Positions 33,062 through 41,000 of a stretch of 64,000 nucleotides of DNA are shown here, piece after piece. The stretch covers positions 51,552-115,551 of the forward strand of contig JBMNOF010000003.1 in NCBI GenBank assembly GCA_050942925.1, given 5' to 3'. A program made the position numbers and the translations under genes. Within the stretch, counting starts at the first letter, position 1. Each line of letters opens with the position of its first letter. Below the pieces are notes generated by a model. It saw nothing but the letters and a program-made list of their open reading frames with translations, had not been told where the DNA came from and did not search any database. Source of the stretch: Spyradocola sp050942925. GTDB taxonomy: Bacteria > Bacillota > Clostridia > Christensenellales > UBA1750.

Positions 33062-33206
33062 GTGAATGTTTTATGAATGGGTTAGGCGCGCTCAAAACTG
33101 TTAGGACTTCGTAAAGAAGGAAGGGAACGCGAAACTTTTTTCTTCAAGCCGCGTCCAATGCTGTGTAAAACATGAAAACCATTGGAAAGGCGGAGGAACC
33201 CAACCT

Positions 33207-33713
33207 ATGAAAAACCTGAACAAGATTCTGCTCCTTGTGCTTGCGCTTTGCCTTGCGTTTGCGGCCGTCGGCTGCACCCCTGCGGCGGAGGAGGCCGCGC
33301 CCGAAGTCAATGTTCCCGTGCAGGACATTGCGGACGAGCTGCTCGCGATGGACGACCAGTTCCCCTCCATGATGGACTTTGGCGAGGAGACCGTCACCGA
33401 GCTGTGCGGTCTGGACTACTCGATGCTGGAGGACTACTCCATCAACGACGCGATGATGAACGTGCACGCTCGCGCCCTGTACATTGCCAAGGTCAAGGAC
33501 ATGGCGGACATGGACGCGGTGAAGGAAGCGTTCCAGAAGCGCCTGGACCTTCTGCAGCAGTCGTTTGAGACCTATCTGCCCGACCAGTACGAGCTGGCGA
33601 AGGCGGGGCAGATCGTGAACAATGGCCGCTATGTGATGCTGGTCGTGTCCACGGATTCCCAGGCGGTCGTGGATCGCTTCAACGAGATTCTGTCCGAGGC
33701 TGCCGCGGCCTAA
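33207..33713 (+). CDS. DUF4358 family lipoprotein
   Basis: 168 residues. Lipoprotein signal peptide with lipobox AVGC (C23), then a DUF4358 domain rich in acidic residues: DELLAMDDQFPSMMDF ... AKVKDMADMDAVKEAFQKRLD ... VMLVVSTDSQAVVDRFNEIL. The function of the family is not known. In Clostridia it is often encoded next to an MBOAT acyltransferase and a DHHW protein, as here, so a role in surface polysaccharide or teichoic acid O-acylation is inferred from context. AAAGGCGGAGG precedes the ATG. A hairpin lies between it and the MBOAT gene. Confidence 0.82.
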   Translation: MKNLNKILLLVLALCLAFAAVGCTPAAEEAAPEVNVPVQDIADELLAMDDQFPSMMDFGEETVTELCGLDYSMLEDYSINDAMMNVHARALYIAKVKDMADMDAVKEAFQKRLDLLQQSFETYLPDQYELAKAGQIVNNGRYVMLVVSTDSQAVVDRFNEILSEAAAA

Positions 33714-33752
33714 GGAGGAACGCCGGCTTGCCGGCCCCTTTGCAAAACCAAG

Positions 33753-33790
33753 ACGGGAGCGGAAGGAAACCCATCCGCTCCCGTTATTTC
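33753..33790 (+). terminator. Terminator or attenuator between DUF4358 and MBOAT genes
   Basis: ACGGGAGCGG/CCGCTCCCGT hairpin followed by TATTTC; the short T tract suggests partial read-through. Confidence 0.6.
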
Positions 33791-33824
33791 TGAGAGTTAA
33801 ATAGAACTGGAAAGGAGGGTGTGC

Positions 33825-35228
33825 ATGGTCTTCTCGAGTTTGAGCTTTCTTACGCTCTTTCTCCCGCTGACGATCCTCTTCTACTTTGCGGTGCCGCGGC
33901 GATGGCGAAACCTTCTGCTGTTTGTGGCCAGCCTGATCTTCTACGCCTGGGGCGAACCGGTGTACATCGTCTTGATGCTCTTTTCCTCCGTGGTGGACTA
34001 TACCCACGGCCTTCTGATGGAAAAGTTCGACGCCCGCCCGGGCGTCCGCAAGGCGCTGCTCCTCTCCTCGGTGACGATCAACCTTGCGCTGCTGGGCTTC
34101 TTTAAGTACGCAGGGCTGCTGGTTTCCACCCTCAATGCGGCGTTTTCGCTCTCCCTGCCTGTTCCGGAGGTCGCCCTGCCGGTGGGCATCTCCTTTTACA
34201 CGTTCCAAACCATGTCCTACACGATCGACGTCTACCGCCGCAACTGCCCGACGCAGCGGAATCCGCTCTCCTTCGGTTGCTACGTGTCCATGTTCCCGCA
34301 GCTCATCGCGGGGCCGATCGTGCGGTACGTGGACGTCATGCGCGAAATCGACGACCGGCGCGAAACCTGGGAGGGGTTCTTTCTGGGCATTCGCCGGTTC
34401 CTCGTGGGGCTTGCCAAGAAGCTGATCCTGGCCAACGGCGTGGGCATGCTCTGGGATTCGGTATCCGCCCAACCGGCCTCTTCGCTCTCCGCGCTGAGCG
34501 CCTGGCTCGGCATCCTGGCCTACGCCTTCCAGATCTACTTTGACTTCTCCGGCTATTCGGACATGGCCATCGGCATGGGGCAGATGTTTGGGTTCCACTT
34601 CCCGGAAAACTTCCGCTACCCCTACATCTCCCGCTCCGTCTCCGACTTTTGGCGGCGGTGGCACATCACGCTCTCGACCTGGTTCCGGGAATATCTCTAC
34701 ATCCCCTTAGGGGGCAACCGCGTGAGCGTGCCGCGCAACATCCTGAACCTTGCCATTGTCTGGATGGCGACGGGGCTCTGGCACGGGGCGAGTTGGAACT
34801 TCCTGCTCTGGGGCGCGTATTTCGGCGCGGTGCTCATCGCCGAGAAGTTCGTCTACGGCAAGGCGCTGGCGCGCGCGCCGCGCTTTGTGGGCTGGCTCTA
34901 CACGGCGCTGGTGGTTCTGGTGGGCTGGGTGTTCTTTGCGCTGGACGATCTGTCCAAGGGCGTGGCCTACCTGGGCGCCATGCTGGGGGGCGGGTCCGGC
35001 GCAGTGGACGCCTCTGCCCTGCGGGCGCTGCTCAACTATGGCGCGCTGCTGCTGACGTGCGTGGTGGCATCCACGCCTCTGCTCTCCCGGGCCTTTTCCC
35101 GTCTGGGCGACGGGAAGCCGCGCGTCCAGGCCGCGCTTGGCTACGCGCTGATGATCGCGGGGTTTGCGGTGTGCCTGATCTACGTGGTGGACGCCGGATA
35201 CAATCCCTTCCTCTACTTCCGATTCTAG
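33825..35228 (+). CDS. MBOAT family O-acyltransferase (AlgI/DltB-like)
   Basis: 467 residues with about 11 membrane spans. It would move an acyl (often acetyl) group across the membrane for O-acylation of an extracellular polymer. Typical segments: the start LTLFLPLTILFYFAVPRRWRNLLLFVASLIFYAWGE, the PQLIAGPIVRY loop, the amphipathic SDFWRRWHITLSTWFREYLYIPLGGNR and the MBOAT catalytic His in TGLWHGASWNF. ATG at 33825 is seven bases after AAAGGAGG. It is 18 bases upstream of the DHHW protein, its probable extracellular partner, much like AlgI with AlgJ/AlgX. Confidence 0.93.
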   Translation: MVFSSLSFLTLFLPLTILFYFAVPRRWRNLLLFVASLIFYAWGEPVYIVLMLFSSVVDYTHGLLMEKFDARPGVRKALLLSSVTINLALLGFFKYAGLLVSTLNAAFSLSLPVPEVALPVGISFYTFQTMSYTIDVYRRNCPTQRNPLSFGCYVSMFPQLIAGPIVRYVDVMREIDDRRETWEGFFLGIRRFLVGLAKKLILANGVGMLWDSVSAQPASSLSALSAWLGILAYAFQIYFDFSGYSDMAIGMGQMFGFHFPENFRYPYISRSVSDFWRRWHITLSTWFREYLYIPLGGNRVSVPRNILNLAIVWMATGLWHGASWNFLLWGAYFGAVLIAEKFVYGKALARAPRFVGWLYTALVVLVGWVFFALDDLSKGVAYLGAMLGGGSGAVDASALRALLNYGALLLTCVVASTPLLSRAFSRLGDGKPRVQAALGYALMIAGFAVCLIYVVDAGYNPFLYFRF

Positions 35229-35246
35229 CTCTGGGGAGGTGAAACC

Positions 35247-36344
35247 GTGAAGAAGGCCATTTGCATTGGATTTGTCGCCGTGCTCTTTGCGGCGCTGCTG
35301 CTGACGCTGCTCCTGCCGGACCAGGCGTTTTCGGACATGGAAAACCGATACCTGGCGAAAAAGCCGGAATTTTCGCTCTCGTCCGTGCTCTCGGGCAAGT
35401 GGATGAACGACATGGAGACCTATCTTGCCGACCAATTCCCGGGGCGGACATTCTTCGTACGGACGAAGGCGACGATCAACTATCTTCTGGGACAGCGGGA
35501 GATCGGCGGGGCCTACCTTGGGGCGGACGGCCAGCTCTTTGAAGTCTTTGACAAGGACCCGGATGCGGACCGTTTGGACAAGAACGCGGCGATTCTCTCG
35601 CAATTCGCGTCTGCCCAGACGGGATCGGTGTACTTTCTCCCCGTCTACTCCGCCTTTACGCTCTATCCGGACCGGCTCCCGGCCTTTGTCGAGGAACCGG
35701 ACGAGCGGGAAATCCTCCTCTCCCTCGCCTTGCCGGACACGGTGACCGTCGCGAACGCCTATGACGCGCTGATCGCGCACCGTTCCGAGGCGCTGTACTT
35801 CCGCACGGACCACCATTGGACGCAAGATGGCGCCTATCTGGCCTATGAAGCGTACTGTGCGGCCGCGGGTCTTTCTCCCGTGGAGGACCTTGTGCGCAAG
35901 GAGAGCGCGCAGCCGTTTTACGGTTCGCTCTTTTCCAAGGCGCCGATCTGGGGCCTTGCGGGGGACCGTCTATGGTATTATGAGATTCCGCGCCAGGTGC
36001 AGGTGACGTACGACCTGGACAAGGTCAGCGACAGCCTGTACACGTTCTCGGCTCTCGAAGAAAAGGACCAATACCGTTTCTTCCTGGACGGGAATCACGC
36101 CCGCGTGGACATCGAGACGGACGCGGGCACGGGGCGCACGCTCGTGGTCTTGCAGGACTCCTTTGCGCACGCGCTGATTCCCTTTCTGGCCAACCACTAC
36201 GACCGGATCGTGGTGCTGGATCTGCGCTACTACAACCTGCCCGTCTCCGAAGTGCTGCAGGAGAATCCCGGGGCGGACATACTGCTGACGTACAATCTGA
36301 GCTGGCTTGCCCAGGACCAGAACCTGGTCAAGCTGCTGCGGTAA
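35247..36344 (+). CDS. DHHW family protein (AlgJ/AlgX-like O-acyltransferase partner)
   Basis: 365 residues starting with GTG behind GGGGAGGTG. A single N-terminal membrane anchor (about 4-23) exports the SGNH-like domain. The name-giving motif is RTDHHWTQDG (186-195), and the likely catalytic serine is in VVLQDSFAHAL (around 303). The family receives the acyl group from the MBOAT protein and transfers it to a polysaccharide outside the cell. It completes the DUF4358-MBOAT-DHHW set and is followed by a strong terminator. The polymer modified is unknown. Confidence 0.88.
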   Translation: MKKAICIGFVAVLFAALLLTLLLPDQAFSDMENRYLAKKPEFSLSSVLSGKWMNDMETYLADQFPGRTFFVRTKATINYLLGQREIGGAYLGADGQLFEVFDKDPDADRLDKNAAILSQFASAQTGSVYFLPVYSAFTLYPDRLPAFVEEPDEREILLSLALPDTVTVANAYDALIAHRSEALYFRTDHHWTQDGAYLAYEAYCAAAGLSPVEDLVRKESAQPFYGSLFSKAPIWGLAGDRLWYYEIPRQVQVTYDLDKVSDSLYTFSALEEKDQYRFFLDGNHARVDIETDAGTGRTLVVLQDSFAHALIPFLANHYDRIVVLDLRYYNLPVSEVLQENPGADILLTYNLSWLAQDQNLVKLLR

Positions 36345-36346
36345 AC

Positions 36347-36390
36347 AAAAGTGGCCCCGCGCGCTGGTCTTGGCGCGCGGGGCCACTTTG
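36347..36390 (+). terminator. Bidirectional terminator between DHHW and glyQS genes
   Basis: 17-base perfect stem (AAAGTGGCCCC... / ...GGGGCCACTTT) with eight loop bases. Confidence 0.9.
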
Positions 36391-36408
36391 TCCAAAGTCT
36401 CCTTGTAC

Positions 36409-37794
36409 TTAGAAGGCGATCTTTGCGGCGATGTACTCTTCCAGCTTGTCCACCGAGATGCGCTCCTGCTGCATGGTGTCGCGGTCGCGCACGGTGACGC
36501 AGTTGTCGTTCGCGGTATCAAAGTCCACGGTGATGCAAAGCGGCGTGCCGATTTCGTCCTGGCGGCGATAGCGCTTGCCGATGGAACCGGTCTCGTCGTA
36601 GTCCACGCTGAACTTCTTGCACAGGCGGTTGTAGATCTCGGTGGCCGCCTCGCCCAGCTTGTTCTTCTGCAGGGGCAGGACCGCCGCCTTGAAGGGCGCC
36701 AGCACGGGGTGCAGGTGCAGCACCACGCGCACGTCCGGGTTGCCCTTGGCGTCGGTGAGGGTCTCCTCCTCATAGGCGTCGCACAGGAGCGCCAGCGCCG
36801 CGCGGTCCGCGCCCAGCGAGGGCTCGATGCAGTAGGGGATGTAGCGCTCATTGGTCACGGGGTCGATGTACTCCATCGGCTGGCCGGAATGCTCCTGGTG
36901 CTGCTTGAGGTCGTAGTCCGTGCGGTCCGCAACGCCCCAGAGTTCGCCCCAGCCGAAGGGGAACTTGTACTCAAAGTCCGTCGTCGCCTTGGAGTAGAAG
37001 GCCAGCTCCTCCTTCTCGTGGTCGCGCAGGCGCAGGTGCTCCGGGTCCACGCCCAGGCTCAGCAGCCAGTCGCGGCAGAATCCGCGCCAGTAGGTGAACC
37101 ACTCCAGATCCTCGCCGGGCTTGCAGAAGAACTCCAGCTCCATCTGCTCAAACTCGCGCGTACGGAAGGTGAAGTTGCCGGGCGTGATCTCGTTGCGGAA
37201 GGATTTGCCGATCTGCGCGATGCCAAAGGGGATCTTCTTGCGCGTGGTGCGGGCAACGTTCTTGAAGTTGACGAAGATGCCCTGCGCGGTCTCCGGGCGC
37301 AGGTAGATCTCATTCTGGCTGTCCTCGGTCACGCCCTGGAAGGTCTTGAACATCATGTTGAACTTGCGGATGGGGGTGAAGTCGCTCTTGCCGCACTGGG
37401 GGCAGGCGACGTGGTTCTCCGCGATGTAGGCCTCGAGCTTTTCGTCGCTCCAGCCGTCTGCGCTGATTCCGCAGACCTGCTCGATGAGCTGGTCCGCGCG
37501 GTAGCGGCTCTTGCAGGCCTTGCAGTCGATGAGCGGATCGTTGAACGAGCCCACGTGTCCGGAGGCCACCCAAACCTCGCGGTTCATCAGGATCGCGCAG
37601 TCCACGCCGACGTTATAGGGGCTCTCCTGCACGAACTTCTGCCACCAGGCGCGCTTGACGTTGTTTTTGAACTCCACGCCCAGGGGGCCGTAGTCCCAGG
37701 TGTTGGCCAGGCCACCGTAAATCTCGGAGCCCGCAAAGATGAATCCCCGCCCCTTGCACAGGGCGACCAATTTGTCCATAGAAGGTGCTGCCAT
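36409..37794 (-). CDS. glyQS: Glycyl-tRNA synthetase (dimeric, eukaryote/archaeal-like type)
   Basis: 461 residues, the single-chain class II enzyme of many Gram-positives, charging tRNA-Gly. Seen: N-terminal GFIFAGSEIYGGLANTWDYGPLG, a zinc-like site CKACKSRYR ... CPQCGKSDF (about 91-150), class II motif 2 FRNEITPGNFTFRTREFEQME, motif 3 EPSLGADRAALALL and the C-terminal anticodon-binding domain. GGAGGAGGAAAG precedes the ATG. Expression is controlled by the T-box leader directly upstream. It is transcribed alone toward a shared terminator. Confidence 0.97.
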   Translation of the reverse strand: MAAPSMDKLVALCKGRGFIFAGSEIYGGLANTWDYGPLGVEFKNNVKRAWWQKFVQESPYNVGVDCAILMNREVWVASGHVGSFNDPLIDCKACKSRYRADQLIEQVCGISADGWSDEKLEAYIAENHVACPQCGKSDFTPIRKFNMMFKTFQGVTEDSQNEIYLRPETAQGIFVNFKNVARTTRKKIPFGIAQIGKSFRNEITPGNFTFRTREFEQMELEFFCKPGEDLEWFTYWRGFCRDWLLSLGVDPEHLRLRDHEKEELAFYSKATTDFEYKFPFGWGELWGVADRTDYDLKQHQEHSGQPMEYIDPVTNERYIPYCIEPSLGADRAALALLCDAYEEETLTDAKGNPDVRVVLHLHPVLAPFKAAVLPLQKNKLGEAATEIYNRLCKKFSVDYDETGSIGKRYRRQDEIGTPLCITVDFDTANDNCVTVRDRDTMQQERISVDKLEEYIAAKIAF

Positions 37795-37799
37795 GACGT

Positions 37800-38042
37800 C
37801 TTTCCTCCTCCATTGTCTGCAAAAAAATGGCCCATCGTCCCTTGTTCTCTTTGGGACGAAAGGCCATTGCTTTCCGCGGTTCCACCCAAGTTGGCAGAAA
37901 AAACTCTGCCCGCCTTCATTGACCCCTTGCGCTCGCCGACTGCCTTCTCCGCCGCTGGGCGCCGGCTTTCACCTGCCGCCGGCTCTCTGCGCTGCCCGAA
38001 TGCTGCGGATACTTGTTTCGGGTCACTGCACGCTAGGATTCT
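37800..38042 (-). promoter_or_regulatory. T-box riboswitch, glycine (specifier GGC)
   Basis: The T-box sequence AACTTGGGTGGAACCGCGG is at 37892-37874. Upstream is a long Stem I with GAGAAGGCAGTC, whose GGC (plus strand 37942-37944) is the Gly specifier codon. Downstream, CGTCCC/GGGACG with a T8 run forms the terminator that competes with the antiterminator. Uncharged tRNA-Gly would switch on glyQS. Confidence 0.94.
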
Positions 38043-38048
38043 AGGGAA

Positions 38049-38077
38049 AGGGTAGACCATTCTGCCCGCCTTGTCAA
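38049..38077 (-). promoter_or_regulatory. Promoter of the T-box-glyQS transcript
   Basis: Minus strand TTGACA (38077-38072), 17-base spacer, TACCCT (38054-38049). Confidence 0.65.
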
Positions 38078-38150
38078 GTCAGAAAGGAAAACTTAACAGT
38101 TTTTTCTCCGGGAAAACCCATGCCGCACGGCTTTCCCAGGAAGATTCTAT

Positions 38151-38179
38151 TCCATAAACCGACAGAATATGCTATCATA
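38151..38179 (+). promoter_or_regulatory. Possible promoter of the phosphodiester glycosidase gene
   Basis: TTCCAT (38151-38156), 17-base spacer, TATCAT (38174-38179), 48 bases before the start codon. Confidence 0.5.
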
Positions 38180-38226
38180 GTTCTGCATCCGGCATTATTG
38201 CCGGAAAGAAAGGAAGCCATCTCGTC

Positions 38227-39255
38227 ATGAATACGCGTTATACCTCTTCTGGAAAAAAGCGGAGACCGCCCATGCGCTGGCAGCAGAAGGCTGCTCTCCT
38301 CTTGAGCGCTGCGCTCGTTGTCGCGTTCTGCGCCTTTGGCCTGCCCTACATGGTCGTGGGCGACGTTGTGCAGGCTTCGACCCCCGCCGCAGCGCCCACG
38401 CCCTCGGCTGCCACGCCGGCGGCTACGCCCACCAGCACACCCGCGCCTTCGCAGGAGACGTCCGCCACGTCGGCGTCCACGCCCACGCCGGAACCCACGC
38501 CCTTTACGCCTATCCTGACAGAGGATGCGGAAAACGGCCTGTGGACCTATGAAGACGCCTCCGTCCGGATTGACATCGAGCGGCAGAAGCCCTTGGACAA
38601 TGCCGTGGCAACGGTGGCCGTCATCACGCCCAAGCAGGGCGCGCTCCCCCTGCGCACGGCCTTTGCCGACGGCTCCTTTGGCCAGAACGTGCGCGCGCGC
38701 ACGCGGGAGATCGCGGCGTCTGTGGACGCGATCTTTGCCATCAACGGCGACTACTGCGGATTCCGCAGCGACGGCGTCATCGTGCGCGGCGGCGTAGCCT
38801 ATCGGGACAATCCCGCGCGCGACGCCCTCTGCCTGTTCCAGGACGGCTCCATGCGCATCCTCTCCGAGGACGAAATGGACGTCGACTCGCTCCTCGCCCA
38901 GGGGCTTTGGGAGAGCTGGTCCTTTGGGCCTGCGCTCGTCGTGGACGGCGAACTGCCGGACCGCTTTAACACGGACGTCGCCCCCGCTAATCCCCGCACG
39001 GCGCTCGGCCAGCGCGCGGACGGCAGCTATGTCGCCGTCGTGGTCGACGGCCGCCTGTCCGGGTACAGCGAAGGCATGCGCATTGAGGAGCTGGCGCAGT
39101 ACATGCTCGACCTGGGCTGCGTCAACGCGTACAACTTCGACGGCGGCATGACCAGCTGCATGTACTTTAACGGCAACGTCATCTCCACGCCCTGCGGCAC
39201 AGCCAACCAGGAGCGCTCGGTCAGCGACATCGTCTATGTCGGCAAGGCCGAATGA
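38227..39255 (+). CDS. Exported phosphodiester glycosidase family (NAGPA domain) protein
   Basis: 342 residues. A basic N-terminus and one hydrophobic anchor (about 23-43) are followed by a Pro/Thr/Ala linker (50-95) built from PTP/STP repeats typical of cell-wall-spanning regions. The NAGPA domain fills the rest: FAINGDYCGFRSDGVIVRGG, NPRTALGQRADGSYVAVVVDGR, YNFDGGMTSCMYFNG. The family cleaves GlcNAc- or other sugar-1-phosphodiester bonds and in bacteria is linked to wall teichoic acid and exopolysaccharide turnover. The stop overlaps the next gene (ATGA), so both are probably expressed together. Confidence 0.9.
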   Translation: MNTRYTSSGKKRRPPMRWQQKAALLLSAALVVAFCAFGLPYMVVGDVVQASTPAAAPTPSAATPAATPTSTPAPSQETSATSASTPTPEPTPFTPILTEDAENGLWTYEDASVRIDIERQKPLDNAVATVAVITPKQGALPLRTAFADGSFGQNVRARTREIAASVDAIFAINGDYCGFRSDGVIVRGGVAYRDNPARDALCLFQDGSMRILSEDEMDVDSLLAQGLWESWSFGPALVVDGELPDRFNTDVAPANPRTALGQRADGSYVAVVVDGRLSGYSEGMRIEELAQYMLDLGCVNAYNFDGGMTSCMYFNGNVISTPCGTANQERSVSDIVYVGKAE

Positions 39256-39851
39256 CCGGCACGCCCATGCTCTCCGTCCGCCCCCTGTGCGCAGGCGAAT
39301 TCCCATCGGTCTACCGCCGCGTCGCGCGGGACTTTCCCCCGATTGAATACCCGCCCCCGCAAAAGATGCGGCGCCATCTTTTGACGGGGGCGGTGTCGTG
39401 CCACCTCTGTGCGTGGGGCGGGCGGGAAGCCGCCTATGCGTTTCTTCTGCGCGCGTCGAGCACGCAGAGCCTGCTCCTTCTTCTGTACGGCGTGGAGCCG
39501 GAGATGCGCGGCCTCGGCGTGGGAAGCGCCTATCTTCGGGAACTGCTCCAGCGCTCCCGCAACGCCTCCGGCCTCTATGCCGAAGTGGAGAAGGTTTCCC
39601 TCGCCGCCGATCCGGACGAGCGCGTGGTCCGGCAGCGCCGCATTGCCTTCTACGCGCGCCTGGGGTTTGTCTGCATTCCCGGCCTCTCGTATACGATTTA
39701 CGGCGTGGAGATGCACCTCTTCTATCGCCCCTTGCGCGATCCGCGCCTTCCCAGCGCGGCAGACGCCGCGAAAGCTCTGCACGCGCTGTACGACAACCTG
39801 CTTTCCCCGCAGGAGCGGCGCCACTTGGTCACGCGTCCTCTGCGGAACTGA
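39252..39851 (+). CDS. GNAT family N-acetyltransferase
   Basis: 199 residues. The acetyl-CoA binding signature is visible in LYGVEPEMRGLGVGSAYLRELLQRS (R/QxxGxG/A form), followed by RRIAFYARLGFVCIPG, the usual GNAT beta-6/beta-7 region. It would transfer an acetyl group to an unknown amine. It starts inside the stop of the NAGPA gene (ATGA overlap) and ends converging with, and overlapping by 23 bases, the next gene on the other strand. No other domain is visible. Confidence 0.82.
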   Translation: MTGTPMLSVRPLCAGEFPSVYRRVARDFPPIEYPPPQKMRRHLLTGAVSCHLCAWGGREAAYAFLLRASSTQSLLLLLYGVEPEMRGLGVGSAYLRELLQRSRNASGLYAEVEKVSLAADPDERVVRQRRIAFYARLGFVCIPGLSYTIYGVEMHLFYRPLRDPRLPSAADAAKALHALYDNLLSPQERRHLVTRPLRN

Positions 39852-40584
39852 CGGGCAACAGAATCTCTTCCTTTTGAGCGGCTTGTACAAAGCCGCTCTT
39901 TTTGTACATCTCTTTGGCGGTGTCCGCATCCTCCGTCACCAAATAGACCGTCTCCGCCCCGAGGCGGTTCGCCCGAAGGATCAGATCCGCGAGCATGGCC
40001 CGCCCAAATCCCTGCCTCTGCCGGTCCGGCGCGACGTCGAAATCCTCGATCTTGGCGTACTTCCCGCAGACGAACAGGTCGCAGATGCTCACCAGCCGCC
40101 CGGCGTGGTAGCCGAGGAGATGCTGCACGCGCCCCGAGAGGTAGACCTCCTGCCGCCGGCGGAACCGCCTCCAAATGAAGTTCCACCCGTAGTCCCGTCC
40201 GTTGACCTCCAGATCGAAGGCCAAGGCTTGCGCACAGAGCGGCGGCGTCATGGGCACCACCGCGAGGTCCGGGCGCGGCGCGAAGGGCTCGCCCGTCCAA
40301 AGGAAGTAGTCATAGACCGTGCGCATCGCTGCGCACGGCAGGGAGGGCGCCCTTCCCTCTACCGTCAGGTTCAAAAAGGGCATGCCTTCCGCTCGGCGCA
40401 GGCGCCTTTCCCGCTCGCAGATCCGCAAGAGCGCCTGCGCCGAGGGAGCTTTGGACAGATAGGTGACGTTGTGCGCGTACAGGTCGGGGATGCCATCATC
40501 CCGAAAACGCACCCCAAACGGGAGGGATTCCGCCCGGCAAAACGCCGAAAGATACGCCAATTCCACTGCATAAAAGCCGTGCAT
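39829..40584 (-). CDS. GNAT family N-acetyltransferase
   Basis: 251 residues from ATG 40584, which has GGGAGTGGGG upstream; a longer frame reaches 40689 through the promoter. The C-terminal GNAT domain has DFDVAPDRQRQGFGRAMLADLILRAN (acetyl-CoA loop) and AKEMYKKSGFVQ. The N-terminal 120 residues contain a second, degenerate acetyltransferase-like fold, so the protein may be a tandem GNAT. Substrate unknown. Its 3' end overlaps the convergent GNAT gene by 23 bases. Confidence 0.82.
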   Translation of the reverse strand: MHGFYAVELAYLSAFCRAESLPFGVRFRDDGIPDLYAHNVTYLSKAPSAQALLRICERERRLRRAEGMPFLNLTVEGRAPSLPCAAMRTVYDYFLWTGEPFAPRPDLAVVPMTPPLCAQALAFDLEVNGRDYGWNFIWRRFRRRQEVYLSGRVQHLLGYHAGRLVSICDLFVCGKYAKIEDFDVAPDRQRQGFGRAMLADLILRANRLGAETVYLVTEDADTAKEMYKKSGFVQAAQKEEILLPVSSAEDA

Positions 40585-40628
40585 TTTCCCCACTCCCTTC
40601 CTCATTCCTCCAAGGGCCGATGGGGAAT

Positions 40629-40657
40629 AGTATAACACGATCCCCCACCGTTGTACA
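40629..40657 (-). promoter_or_regulatory. Promoter of the minus-strand GNAT gene
   Basis: Minus strand TGTACA, 17-base spacer, TATACT (40634-40629). Confidence 0.6.
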
Positions 40658-40689
40658 CTCCTTCCCCATTGTAAGAGATTGCATTCCAC

Positions 40690-40896
40690 CTGAACAACGG
40701 GAAAGCGAATTCCCCTCTACAATTTGTCCTCTGCATATTTCATAAGTAAATGTTATGTAAATAAAATCAATTAATTTTTACCGATTCCTTCCCGCTATTT
40801 ATGGAAATATAATCGATAAAAAGCGCCTTTTCTACTGTTTTCACCCCAAGCGCGTTTCACGTTGTGAAAAAATATCAAAAAATACTGGAACAATAC
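40690..40896. other. AT-rich intergenic region upstream of the binding-protein genes
   Basis: No open frame with a ribosome site. It is much richer in A and T than the genes around it, with runs such as AAATAAAATCAATTAATTTTTACC, a likely UP-element or regulator-binding zone for the strong promoter at 40897. I see no clear palindrome. Confidence 0.5.
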
Positions 40897-40925
40897 TTGA
40901 TTTTTTGGATAAGATTTTGTAAACT
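40897..40925 (+). promoter_or_regulatory. Promoter of binding lipoprotein 1
   Basis: TTGATT (40897-40902), 17-base spacer, TAAACT (40920-40925). Both hexamers and the spacing recur exactly ahead of the second copy at 43047. Confidence 0.72.
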
Positions 40926-41000
40926 AACTTTTAAGGAAATGTGGACATAATTTGTTCATATTTCAGCGCTTTTGCGCAAAAACCAGAAGGAGGAATTGTT

